Shown here: one piece after another, positions 9,647 through 19,056 of the stretch | Layout of the letters: each line of letters starts with the position of its first letter | Numbering within the stretch: the first letter of the stretch is position 1 | Source of the DNA: a virus | Reading direction: 5' to 3' (one strand) | IMG/VR virus record: IMGVR_UViG_3300024346_000047 | Coordinates: 1 to 64,000 of that record | DNA: 64,000 bases | The notes under the pieces: generated by a model | Seen by the model: only the letters and a program-made list of their open reading frames with translations | Database searches by the model: none | Told to the model about the DNA's origin: nothing | Made by a program: the position numbers and the translations under genes

Positions 9647-11517
9647 TGTCAATAAAAACAGAATTATCAAAATACGGATCAGGAATAGGTATTATATATC
9701 TAACAGATTCTAATGATTTAATAAAATATCAAAAATTAAACGATAAAAGAGGGAGAGAAGAATCTGAAAGACTGATGCTAGTTTCTTCTACTTTAAGCTC
9801 TAACATATCAGCTACATCATTAGTTGAAGTTACAGCTAGTGGTGGTAATATAACCAATTTATCTTACAACGGGGTGTCTGTTTTCAACACAACAACACCA
9901 GTAACAGGTGCTACAACATCAGACTTAGCGTTATCACTAGCATTAGCTATTAATTCTAACGTAAGTACACCTAATTATACAGCGGTATCATCAGGTTCTT
10001 TTGTAACTGTATATTTAAGCGCAGACCAAGGAGATTCTTTAAACGGTCAAGTTGCAGGGTTTTCAACAACAGGTACAGCAGATTTAACAGCAACACCATT
10101 AGACGGAGGGTCTTACTCCTCAGGTTCAGAGGTGGATTCTCAAGTTGGATACAAAATGTATCTAAATTCAAATGATTCAGCAGTAGTAGATACATTGGTA
10201 GGAGCTACTGATATTACTTCGGCAGTTTTAAGAAAATCATCATCTTCTCCATACACGATTCGAGAATCGCAAATATCTTCAGGAAGTATATCTGTAAACA
10301 GAGATACGAATATTACAATAGTTAACGTTCAGACAGAAGGTTCTGTTGCGACAGACGACTTAACTTCAATTAACGAGGGTATATTTAATGATGGGGATAC
10401 AATTGTTTTAGTAGCCAAAGAATCAACTAAGGTTATAACGGTAAAAGAAAATCAGGGAGGGAATATAGAGTTGTCAAATGGTGTAGATTTTATAACAGGA
10501 GGTAAGGATTTTTCTATATCTTTAAGATATAGTGCTTCAGATAATAAGTGGTATGAATCATCAAGATCTCCAGGAACAGATTTAAGTGTTTCTTCTTTAA
10601 GGTCATCAGGAATAGCTACACCAATACAAGGAGTAGAAGTTACTGTTTTAGCAACAACAGGTGGTACGGTTAATTTAGTACCAGGAGTTGATAAGGGTTA
10701 TGTTTCTTTAACAGGAACAGGAACTTTAACAGGTTCTTGGAATTACACGTTAGGGGCAGGTGTTGTAGATGGTGACACATTTATTATAGATTATAACGGA
10801 TTATTTACACCAGGAGCAAATACAGTAACACTCTTTGGGATTACACTAACAGATAAACAGGTATCTGAAGGAAGTGTAGTAGCTAAAGCAGTTTACAGTG
10901 GTTATCTTTCAGCTTGGGTTGTTACATTAATTAGGGATACTCAATCAGTAGACTTAGCAGATGAAACAGATTTAGTCTTAAAAGAAAACTCTCTAGGAGA
11001 TCCTTCTGTAGACGGATATGTATTATCATCTTCAGTAGCAGGAGTCAGAAGTTGGGTTGCTAACAATACAGATATATATTTAAATACCGACACATCAACA
11101 GGGTCTAGTGTAGGTACTTCAGAAACAACATTAAGAACAATTACAGTACCTTCTAATACTTTAAGCTCTGACAATTCTTCTTTAATTATATATTTTGGAG
11201 GAAGTTTTGGAGCTAATGCTAACACTAAAACTTTAAAGGTGAAGTTTGATGGAAATTTAATCGTTTCTAATACTAACACAACAGCTCCTAATGGTGTAAA
11301 CTTTTTATCTAAAGTGATTATATCAAGGATGTCTAATACTCAAATTAGAGCAACGGGAGAGATTAATATAGATGGATCAGTAAACGAAGTAGAGCTTACT
11401 ACTTTATCAGGATTTAATTTTACCACTACTTCTTATAATGTAGAAGCAACAGGTCAAGGCGTTTTAAACTCTGATGTAGATGTTTTTCAATCAATAGCTA
11501 ATAAAATTATAGCATAA
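9646..11517 (+). CDS. Beta-rich structural protein (head fibre or tail-surface)
   Basis: A 623-residue Ser/Thr/Gly-rich protein with repeated short beta-strand patterns and few charged helices apart from residues 20-45. Overlapping TAATG junctions on both sides tie it to its neighbours. A short RTITVPSNTLSSDNSSL segment near residue 495 begins a jelly-roll-like C-terminal domain seen in phage surface proteins. I infer a trimeric fibre or decoration protein; no specific family is recognised. Confidence 0.5.
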   Translation: MSIKTELSKYGSGIGIIYLTDSNDLIKYQKLNDKRGREESERLMLVSSTLSSNISATSLVEVTASGGNITNLSYNGVSVFNTTTPVTGATTSDLALSLALAINSNVSTPNYTAVSSGSFVTVYLSADQGDSLNGQVAGFSTTGTADLTATPLDGGSYSSGSEVDSQVGYKMYLNSNDSAVVDTLVGATDITSAVLRKSSSSPYTIRESQISSGSISVNRDTNITIVNVQTEGSVATDDLTSINEGIFNDGDTIVLVAKESTKVITVKENQGGNIELSNGVDFITGGKDFSISLRYSASDNKWYESSRSPGTDLSVSSLRSSGIATPIQGVEVTVLATTGGTVNLVPGVDKGYVSLTGTGTLTGSWNYTLGAGVVDGDTFIIDYNGLFTPGANTVTLFGITLTDKQVSEGSVVAKAVYSGYLSAWVVTLIRDTQSVDLADETDLVLKENSLGDPSVDGYVLSSSVAGVRSWVANNTDIYLNTDTSTGSSVGTSETTLRTITVPSNTLSSDNSSLIIYFGGSFGANANTKTLKVKFDGNLIVSNTNTTAPNGVNFLSKVIISRMSNTQIRATGEINIDGSVNEVELTTLSGFNFTTTSYNVEATGQGVLNSDVDVFQSIANKIIA

Positions 11518-12215
11518 TGAACATAAACAAAGTGTATAATTTTTTAAAATACCTGGCTGATAAAGATCAGTCGGGTAATATTACACCTAAAGAGTTTAAT
11601 TTATCACTACCCAGAGCTTTAAACGAGTGGGTAATGAAGCGTTATAACAACGTAAAATCTGTGCAGCCTAATAAACAAGGTTGGCAGAAGAATCAAAAAA
11701 TTACAGATGATTTAAGATTTTTATTAGTAAGAAATGAGGTATCTAATGTCACCCCAGATGGTAAGTTGTCGTTACCTGATGATTATTTACATTTATCAAG
11801 CTTGGTGTATAATTACAAGTATTCAGAAGATGGGGATACAGTTTCTATTCCTAAAGATGTTGATGTTGTGAATGACAACGAAATAGCAGAATTTTTATCA
11901 TCACACATTTATAGAAAAAGCATAAAAGCTAAGAAGTATGTTATAGGTGCTTTCTATAATGATTATTTACAAATTTACCCTAAAGATATAGGGACAGTAG
12001 ATCTTACATATTTAAGAAAACCAATAGAGCCTTTTTGGGCTTTTACCTTAGAAAGAGGAAGACCAGTGTATGACCCTATAAACTCAATTGATTTGGAAGT
12101 TCCAGATGATACAGCTAACGAGATTATAGTCATGTGTGCTTCTTATCTAGGTATGAACCTAAGAGAGCCTGAGTTAGTTAATTATTCAGAAATGTTAAAA
12201 AACCAAGGGGTTTAA
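11517..12215 (+). CDS. Ring/adaptor-type neck protein
   Basis: A 232-residue protein containing a SLPDDYLHLSSL motif near residue 83, a hallmark of podovirus head-tail adaptor proteins of the crAss-like type. The pattern recurs in the protein encoded at 12845-13600, so the two may be distant paralogues. The N-terminal helix region (YNFLKYLADKDQSGNIT) looks like the EF-hand-like start common in this group. Likely a ring between portal and tail barrel. The start overlaps the previous stop (TAATG). Confidence 0.55.
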   Translation: MNINKVYNFLKYLADKDQSGNITPKEFNLSLPRALNEWVMKRYNNVKSVQPNKQGWQKNQKITDDLRFLLVRNEVSNVTPDGKLSLPDDYLHLSSLVYNYKYSEDGDTVSIPKDVDVVNDNEIAEFLSSHIYRKSIKAKKYVIGAFYNDYLQIYPKDIGTVDLTYLRKPIEPFWAFTLERGRPVYDPINSIDLEVPDDTANEIIVMCASYLGMNLREPELVNYSEMLKNQGV

Positions 12216-12218
12216 TAG

Positions 12219-12845
12219 ATGGAAAGAGATAGTAGATTTATAATAGCAGAGCAAGCACAAAGAATTATAAACGGGGGTACTCCAACCCCTGACACTGAGG
12301 TTCGTATAGAGGAATTGCTGATATATGTCGATCAGTCTTTTTCTAAAATGATTAAAGCTAGTTATTTTGAAAATAGACAAGACGGTATTAGAGACGTTAA
12401 CGGAGCTTTTATTTATTCTTTTATAGTAGACGTAGCTGAAGATAAGATGAGGGGTCTTCTTAAAGCTAAGATACCTTCAGCGTATGTTAACCTCCCGTTA
12501 GGTACAGGTATTTATCAAGTATCTCAAGTTAACGATATGTTTAATACTATTATTCCTGTAAATGTAAGCTTCTTGGCTTTGTCTAGAGGATTAAAAGTAG
12601 GAAGTATGGAAGGTAGGCAGGGTTATTTTGTAGAGAACACAAGTATGTTTTTTGTAAATATTAAACCTTCAGATTGTGTAGATAAGGTTTTAATTAAATT
12701 AGCAGGAGGGATTCAAGGAGAACTAGACCCTGAAGTGGAAATTCCTGTAGATATGCAATCTGATTTAGTTAATTTTACTGTTCAGATGTATATGCAACAA
12801 AGGCAATTACCTAAAGATGATATTAACGACAATAATAAAAACTAA
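12219..12845 (+). CDS. Neck or tail-ring structural protein
   Basis: A 208-residue protein between two adaptor-like genes, starting 4 bp after the first and overlapping the next by TAATG. The N-terminus is helical (EQAQRIINGG), followed by a mixed alpha/beta centre. No motif is recognised, but position and tight coupling suggest another ring of the neck assembly. Confidence 0.5.
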   Translation: MERDSRFIIAEQAQRIINGGTPTPDTEVRIEELLIYVDQSFSKMIKASYFENRQDGIRDVNGAFIYSFIVDVAEDKMRGLLKAKIPSAYVNLPLGTGIYQVSQVNDMFNTIIPVNVSFLALSRGLKVGSMEGRQGYFVENTSMFFVNIKPSDCVDKVLIKLAGGIQGELDPEVEIPVDMQSDLVNFTVQMYMQQRQLPKDDINDNNKN

Positions 12846-13600
12846 TGGAGTTAGAAAAAGTAGTTAGAGAATTTTTAATAGAATCAGGAAGAACAGAGCA
12901 TAGATTTGTCCAAGCTTTACAGTTTGGAATTTCTTGTTTAAGAGAATTAAATTATGACGTAACAGGTTCTCCTTCTATTAAGATACTGACTGTAAATGAT
13001 AATGATACGGTAGATTTACCAGATGATTATCTAAATTATATTAGATTAGGTTTTACAGACGGTAGGGGTAGATTTAGAGAATTAGGAAGAAACAAAGACA
13101 TAGCATTAAATAGAAGTTTAAATGATTGTGGTGAAAGAGGAGACAGATATGACTCTACTAAAAAAGAGACAGGGTTGTTTCCTTATTATTCTTCTGATTA
13201 TCATTCAAATCATTTTAGAAACGGTGAAAGTGTAGGAAGGTTTTACGGAGCTGGAGGAGGTAACAACTCAAATGGAGGTTTTAAAATAGATAATAATTAT
13301 TCGCAAATACAATTAGATTGTTATGCAGGAGGTAGCACAATTACTCTAGAATACTTATCAGACCCTAATAAAGCCGAGGGCAATTTTAATGTACATCCGT
13401 TCTCAGTTGAAACAGTTAAGTCATGGATAGATTGGAAGATAAACGCTAACAATCCAAACGTACCTGCTGGATACTCGGAACAAAAAAGATTATTATATTC
13501 ACGTAATAAAAAGCTATTGTTTGCTAGAATGTCTTCTATGAGTGTACAAGATATGTTACAATCATTTAGAAAAGGAAATAAAGCTTCACCAAAATTTTAA
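12845..13600 (+). CDS. Ring/adaptor-type neck protein
   Basis: A 251-residue protein with VDLPDDYLNYIRLG near residue 58, matching the LPDDYL adaptor motif of the gene at 11517-12215. A Gly/Asn-rich loop (residues about 135-150) splits the domain. It ends 4 bp before the muzzle-like gene. Probably forms a ring connecting the portal to the tail barrel. Confidence 0.55.
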   Translation: MELEKVVREFLIESGRTEHRFVQALQFGISCLRELNYDVTGSPSIKILTVNDNDTVDLPDDYLNYIRLGFTDGRGRFRELGRNKDIALNRSLNDCGERGDRYDSTKKETGLFPYYSSDYHSNHFRNGESVGRFYGAGGGNNSNGGFKIDNNYSQIQLDCYAGGSTITLEYLSDPNKAEGNFNVHPFSVETVKSWIDWKINANNPNVPAGYSEQKRLLYSRNKKLLFARMSSMSVQDMLQSFRKGNKASPKF

Positions 13601-13603
13601 CAA

Positions 13604-16600
13604 ATGGGTTACGAAAAGAGACAGTTTTTATACGGTATGGATTTCGATACCGAAGAAAGATTAATACAACAAGGTTATAGTCGTAAAAATGTTAATGTAA
13701 GGATAGGGTCTTCAACAGATGATGGAGTTTTTTCTGCTGAAAATGTACAAGGAAATACGCTTATACTAAATTTAGAACTTCCAGACGGAGAAAATAAAGT
13801 TATAGGTAGTTTTTGGTATCATTTAAAAAACCTTAATTACTATTTTGTATGGAATAGCGAGGGTAATCATGGTATATTTGAATATAACCATGTTGATTCT
13901 CTCATCACTAGAGTTATGATTGCTAAGGTTTTAAACTTTAGCAAGGATTATTTAATTACAGGAATAAATGTAGTAGAGTTTGATGATGACAATGATTTAT
14001 TGTATTGGTCAGAAAAGTCTAATCCACCTAGAAAAATTAACATTAATAAAGCTAAATCTAATGGGTATGATTTACCTATTACGGAAGAGGTTATAGACGC
14101 TATAAAGTACCCTCCATTATGTCAACCTACAGCATTTTTTCAAACCGACAAAGATCAAAAAACTAATTACTTAATAGATTCTATTTGGCAGTTTAAAGCT
14201 AGGTATATATATGACGATAAAGAGAAGTCTGCGTTCTCTCCTATATCCTCTCAGATATTGCCAAATAAGAGTTGTTTATCAGATGCTCAGGGTAACACAA
14301 TTAGAATAGTAATCCCTAAAGGAGGAGAGCTAGTAACTAGAGTAGAGATAGCAGGTAGAAAGGGTAATGTAAACGACTTTGAACAAGTAATAGATTTAGA
14401 GGTAGAAGAATATGATATAGATGAAGAAGGTAATTATATTTATATTTTCAGAAATGACAAAGCATTAAAAGGCATACCAGTACCTGAATCTATTAAACTA
14501 TACGATAATGTTCCTCAAATAGCGGGAGCGCAGGAGTTTATTGCTAATAGATTGATGTACGCAGATGTAACAGAAGGTTATGATAATGTAGAAGTAGATT
14601 ATGAATTAGGTGTTTCTTATGATGAAATAGAGGATGAAAAACCTTTAAATACTATTACAGGACATTTACGAATTGTTAACAATGAAGGTGCATTTCAACC
14701 AATACATAAAAACAGTTCTGGTAAGGTTATGTATGGGGGTTTCTCAAAATATGGTTATGCTAGAAACGCTTTTGCAGGAACAAATAATGTTGTAAATCGA
14801 GCATCCCAATCTTTACCTTTAAAAGGTTTTGTTATTTATTTAGCAGGTACAACCCATCATGCTATATCTTTTCAGTCCCCAGGTAATAACACAGAGATAC
14901 AAACTAATGATAAATATAGAACTTATGATTCATCTGGAAACTCTAATAAAGGGAATATTAGAAGCGAGATGGAAGGTTCAGGGTCTAACCCGTGGGGTAA
15001 ATCCAGATTAAAATCTACATTTAAGATAGAAAATGTTCCAGACGGAGAGTATATTTTAAGAGTGGCTTCTAATCTTACTAAAGCTATAGATTTAGCAGAT
15101 GATAACCTAGGTTATCAAAAAACATCAACTTGCGTTCTTAGAATCGAAAATAGTTTTAATTATAATAATTCTGGATTACCTATTAAAGAAATAAAGGTAA
15201 AGGTACAAGGAGGAGAAGTAGTAAGTGATATATTTATAACTATTTCTGATGGAAGTCTTAAGGATTATAATAGAGCAGTTTACCCTAGTGGGTATTTAGT
15301 TAACACCCCAGATCCAGATTACAATCCGACATCAATAAGTCAAGCTTTAGGTCAAGTAAGAATGGATTACGCAGATTTAGCTAGAGGATCATCAAGTACA
15401 GATCATAATGGATTTTTCTTTGGAGGTGCTTTTACAGGGATTGTAGGTGTAGTATCGGGAGGGTTCGCAGATTATGATTATAAAGCTTATCTTCTTTCAG
15501 ACACCAGTACTGATCCCGCCCCTATAGATGAGATTGAATTTCTTAGATCAGTTTATGTAGTTAATAATAGTAATATTTATAATTATTCAAAAACAGAAGG
15601 GTTATTAAGGGTTCAAGATTCTAATGGATTAGGATTGGAAGGGGTTTCTATTGTAACCTCAAGAGGGCAAACATCATTTACTGATATAGATGGAAACGCA
15701 AAAATTACTTTTTATACAAATACAAAAATAGGAGGAAGCTTTGCAAGAAAGTTACATATTTTCGCTTACACTTCTGGTTTTTGTGGTGTAACTTTTTTAC
15801 CTTCTCAAATTAAAAAAGATGTATTAATAGGAGAAGATTTTAACAACACTATTACAGCAGAAGATGAACCTGTAGATTTAGGTGTTATTAATGCTACATT
15901 CTTAGTAGACCCTAGTTTTTCAGGTTTAAAACCAGGGGGAGTTTATAGATATGGATTGGTTTATTACGATAAAGCTAATAGAAGTGGTTTAACTAATGTT
16001 ACAACTAATCCTGAATTATCAGTTCCTTTTTACACAGAATTAGAAAACCCTAATATCAGGTCAGTATCAGGTACGTGGGAAATTAAAAGTTTACCTCCAG
16101 AATGGGCTACTCATTACCAATGGGTTAGAACGAAAGATACAGCTATAGACTCCTATATACAATGGTATACAGATAATGTAACCTACATAGAGAGTGAAAC
16201 ACTTATAGAAATAGATATAACAAACTTAACAGACCAGTATGTTACTAATAACCCTTCTAGCAATTTGTCTTATGGTTATAAAGAAGGCGATAGATTACGA
16301 CTCATAAAAAACAGCGCAGGAGATTACTTTGATGAGTATACAGATTTAAAGGTTGTTAAGTTTGAAACAGGGATAATTACAGTAGAGAATTTAGCTTCTG
16401 CTCCAGATTTTAGAGAAGGATTAATGTTTGAAGTGTATCACCCTAGATTAGATGTAGATGAGGACTTATACTACGAGGTAGGAGAGTGTTATGAAATATT
16501 AGAGATAGAAGTAGGGAGAGAAGAAGAAAGATACACGGTTAGAGTTCACCAAGGACAAGACACAGATCAGTCACCTATTCAGCCTTCTTTAGAGCCTGCT

Positions 16601-18067
16601 ACAGGAACTTTTAAAACAGGAGATACGTATTTTAGAAATAGATCAATACCTGTTTCTGACCTTGTAAATGGAAATTACAACAACTTAATAGATTCTAAAA
16701 GTTTTAGTGATTTTTGGTTATCTGAAGTATCAGATATTGGAAGAATAAGTAAAGTAGACTTAGATGCTAAAAGAGTAACTAGACCGACTACTATTTATTA
16801 TTCTGAACGATTCATACCTGAAACTAATATAAACGGCTTAAACAGCTTTTATGATGATTCGTTTGAAACTTACGATAGAAATTTTGGAGCTATTAAAAAA
16901 CTATTTTCTTATAATAATAGATTAGATTGTTTTCAAGAATTAAGAGTAAGTAAAATATTAGTAGAGGAAAACGTAATATACGATCAGTTTGATAAAGGAA
17001 CGATAGCGGCAAGTGCAAAAGTATTATCCAAGGAGATTTATTACCAAGGGGAATATGGAACATCTAATCCTGAGAGTTTTGTTTCTAATGAAGGAAGAAG
17101 ATATTTCTTTGATATTAGAAACGGAAAAGTATTAAGATTATCTAATGATGGTCTTACTCCTATTTCGGATAATAAAATGCACAGTTATTTTGAATCTAAA
17201 AGTAATTTTTATTCAGCATTTAATATTATACCTGAAATATGGGGTACGTTTGATGAGAATTTTGATGAATATATTATTAATTTTGGTGTTGTTACACGAG
17301 ATGAAGGATTTACACCTGACGAGTTAGAGTTAGTTAGTTCTCAAGCTGAGGTTGTTACAGAAACTATAGATGGAACTGTTTATACTTTTGTTATAGAATA
17401 TGGGGAAAACGAAGAGGGTGTTAATACAGAGTTTACCGTAGTCGAAGATTTATCTAATGGAGTTTATGTGATAAACAGTAACGCAGGAGATATAACTTTA
17501 GATAGACAAAAAATACTATCTATTCCTTCTGAGACTTTAGGTTTTAGTGAAAAAACTAAACATTGGACTTCTTTCTATACTTATCTACCTGAATGTATGG
17601 GAAGAATAGGTATTGATTTTCTAACTTTTAGAAACGGTAGAGCTTATTTACACAATACAAACCATGAAAGAAATACTTTTTACGGAATAGGTTCTTCAAG
17701 CGAGGTTTGGGCGGTATTCAACCAAGACCCAAGTAACAATAAGGTTTATCAATCTTTAAATCAAGAAAGTGATACTGTGTGGGAGGCAAGAGAGATATTA
17801 ACTCAGAAAGGTCAAAAAAGTAATCTTATAAAACAAGATTTTGCTGTTGATTATGGAGATGGTCACACACTTTATAGTAGAGAAAACATTCATTCAGCAG
17901 CAGTATTAAAGGATGAAAATACACCTAATGTTGATATACCTTTAATAGAGGGGGATTCAATGAGAGATGTAAGTATATTGTTTAAGTTAATAAACGAGTC
18001 AACGGATAAAGAAAGGTTATTCGCTTCTAGTGTTAGATACTCTTTATCAGCAAGAACAAACAGGTAG
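13604..18067 (+). CDS. Large tail barrel (muzzle/stabilisation-like) protein
   Basis: A 1487-residue protein starting GYEKRQFLYGMDFDTEERLI and then NVRIGSS. That opening (G-MD-D-E-RLI followed by AVNIRIG-like text) is typical of large crAss-like tail proteins called stabilisation or muzzle proteins, which form the distal tail barrel and plug the channel. Beta-propeller-like repeats are suggested by regularly spaced WYHLKNLNYYFVW and DDNDLLYWSE stretches. Residues about 670-700 look like a carboxypeptidase-regulatory-type beta insert (GLEGVSIVTSRGQTSFTD). A hairpin terminator directly overlaps its stop. Confidence 0.6.
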   Translation: MGYEKRQFLYGMDFDTEERLIQQGYSRKNVNVRIGSSTDDGVFSAENVQGNTLILNLELPDGENKVIGSFWYHLKNLNYYFVWNSEGNHGIFEYNHVDSLITRVMIAKVLNFSKDYLITGINVVEFDDDNDLLYWSEKSNPPRKININKAKSNGYDLPITEEVIDAIKYPPLCQPTAFFQTDKDQKTNYLIDSIWQFKARYIYDDKEKSAFSPISSQILPNKSCLSDAQGNTIRIVIPKGGELVTRVEIAGRKGNVNDFEQVIDLEVEEYDIDEEGNYIYIFRNDKALKGIPVPESIKLYDNVPQIAGAQEFIANRLMYADVTEGYDNVEVDYELGVSYDEIEDEKPLNTITGHLRIVNNEGAFQPIHKNSSGKVMYGGFSKYGYARNAFAGTNNVVNRASQSLPLKGFVIYLAGTTHHAISFQSPGNNTEIQTNDKYRTYDSSGNSNKGNIRSEMEGSGSNPWGKSRLKSTFKIENVPDGEYILRVASNLTKAIDLADDNLGYQKTSTCVLRIENSFNYNNSGLPIKEIKVKVQGGEVVSDIFITISDGSLKDYNRAVYPSGYLVNTPDPDYNPTSISQALGQVRMDYADLARGSSSTDHNGFFFGGAFTGIVGVVSGGFADYDYKAYLLSDTSTDPAPIDEIEFLRSVYVVNNSNIYNYSKTEGLLRVQDSNGLGLEGVSIVTSRGQTSFTDIDGNAKITFYTNTKIGGSFARKLHIFAYTSGFCGVTFLPSQIKKDVLIGEDFNNTITAEDEPVDLGVINATFLVDPSFSGLKPGGVYRYGLVYYDKANRSGLTNVTTNPELSVPFYTELENPNIRSVSGTWEIKSLPPEWATHYQWVRTKDTAIDSYIQWYTDNVTYIESETLIEIDITNLTDQYVTNNPSSNLSYGYKEGDRLRLIKNSAGDYFDEYTDLKVVKFETGIITVENLASAPDFREGLMFEVYHPRLDVDEDLYYEVGECYEILEIEVGREEERYTVRVHQGQDTDQSPIQPSLEPATGTFKTGDTYFRNRSIPVSDLVNGNYNNLIDSKSFSDFWLSEVSDIGRISKVDLDAKRVTRPTTIYYSERFIPETNINGLNSFYDDSFETYDRNFGAIKKLFSYNNRLDCFQELRVSKILVEENVIYDQFDKGTIAASAKVLSKEIYYQGEYGTSNPESFVSNEGRRYFFDIRNGKVLRLSNDGLTPISDNKMHSYFESKSNFYSAFNIIPEIWGTFDENFDEYIINFGVVTRDEGFTPDELELVSSQAEVVTETIDGTVYTFVIEYGENEEGVNTEFTVVEDLSNGVYVINSNAGDITLDRQKILSIPSETLGFSEKTKHWTSFYTYLPECMGRIGIDFLTFRNGRAYLHNTNHERNTFYGIGSSSEVWAVFNQDPSNNKVYQSLNQESDTVWEAREILTQKGQKSNLIKQDFAVDYGDGHTLYSRENIHSAAVLKDENTPNVDIPLIEGDSMRDVSILFKLINESTDKERLFASSVRYSLSARTNR

Positions 18068-18087
18068 CATTTTGCTACTTATTTTTA
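18064..18087 (+). terminator. Intrinsic terminator overlapping a stop codon
   Basis: A perfect 6-bp stem GTAGCA / TGCTAC with a 3-nt loop, followed by TTATTTTT. The stem contains the TAG stop of the preceding gene. Confidence 0.6.
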
Positions 18088-18115
18088 ATTAGTTAAATTA
18101 GTAAAAAAGAAAGAT

Positions 18116-18829
18116 ATGGCATTGTCAGCAGTTTTATCAGCAATCCCAGCAGTAGTACAAGCAGGGACAGGTATTTACCAAGCGTATCAAGGGAATAAAT
18201 TAGCAAACAGTATGGAGCGTCCAGATTATTCTATACCTCAAGAGGTTTTGGATAATCTAACAGATTCTCAAATCCAAGCTTTACGTGGTCTCCCAGAGGA
18301 ACAGCGTCAGCAATACATGGAAAATATTATGAGGTCAGCTCAAACTTCTATATCCGCATTAGGAGATAGAAAAGGAGGTTTAGCTGGTATGTCAAGTGTT
18401 CAACAACAACAGAATGACGCTTATAAGAATTTACTTTCAATTGATGCTCAAAAACGAGAAGAGAACGAAAGAAACCTACAGGCTACTAGAAATACAATGT
18501 CAGAATACAAAGATAAGCAGTTTCAAATGAATGAAATGCAACCGTTCCAAGATACAATGGCAGCAGCTGAAGGTATGCAAGGAGCAGGTATTCAGAATAT
18601 AATGGGAGGTGTTACATCAGGATCTAAAATGGGATTAGACTATATGAAGTATATGGAATTATTAAACTCTATGGGTTCAGCCGATGTAGGTAAAACAGGT
18701 TCAGCGTTATCTGAAATACCAGGAGGTTCTGGTAAATCTAATGGGTTATTAAAGATGCTACAATCATTTTTAGGCGGAGGCGATCCTTCTAATAGCTCAG
18801 GATCTAATATTTCACTTCCAACTCCCTAA
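18116..18829 (+). CDS. Internal virion (ejection/cargo-like) protein
   Basis: A 237-residue protein with an Ala-rich hydrophobic N-terminus (residues 1-28, LSAVLSAIPAVVQAGTGIYQ), then Gln-rich helices and Gly-rich C-terminal segments. This layout (short membrane-active helix, Gln-rich coil, Gly-rich tail) is common in podovirus internal proteins injected with DNA. It opens a block of four genes ending in the giant protease-containing protein. Confidence 0.5.
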   Translation: MALSAVLSAIPAVVQAGTGIYQAYQGNKLANSMERPDYSIPQEVLDNLTDSQIQALRGLPEEQRQQYMENIMRSAQTSISALGDRKGGLAGMSSVQQQQNDAYKNLLSIDAQKREENERNLQATRNTMSEYKDKQFQMNEMQPFQDTMAAAEGMQGAGIQNIMGGVTSGSKMGLDYMKYMELLNSMGSADVGKTGSALSEIPGGSGKSNGLLKMLQSFLGGGDPSNSSGSNISLPTP

Positions 18830-18834
18830 TTAAT

Positions 18835-19056
18835 ATGTACAACAACGACCTAGGAATATATAAAAATTATAAAAGGATTAAATCTCAACAAGAATTGATG
18901 AATCCTAAGAACGCTATGCCTCAACAGCCGATAGCTAATCAACCAGTAGTAGAAGAACCAAAGAAGTTTACTCCTGAAGATAAAATGAGGTATGATGAAC
19001 TGAAGAATAAGATTGCAATGCAACAAGGAAATTTAAACACAAAAGGAAATAAGTAA
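18835..19056 (+). CDS. Small Gln/Asn-rich internal-block protein
   Basis: A 73-residue hydrophilic protein with a disordered middle (PQQPIANQPVVEEPKK) and a charged helical end. It starts 6 bp after the previous stop and overlaps the next start by TAATG, so it belongs to the internal-protein block. No family is recognised. Confidence 0.55.
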   Translation: MYNNDLGIYKNYKRIKSQQELMNPKNAMPQQPIANQPVVEEPKKFTPEDKMRYDELKNKIAMQQGNLNTKGNK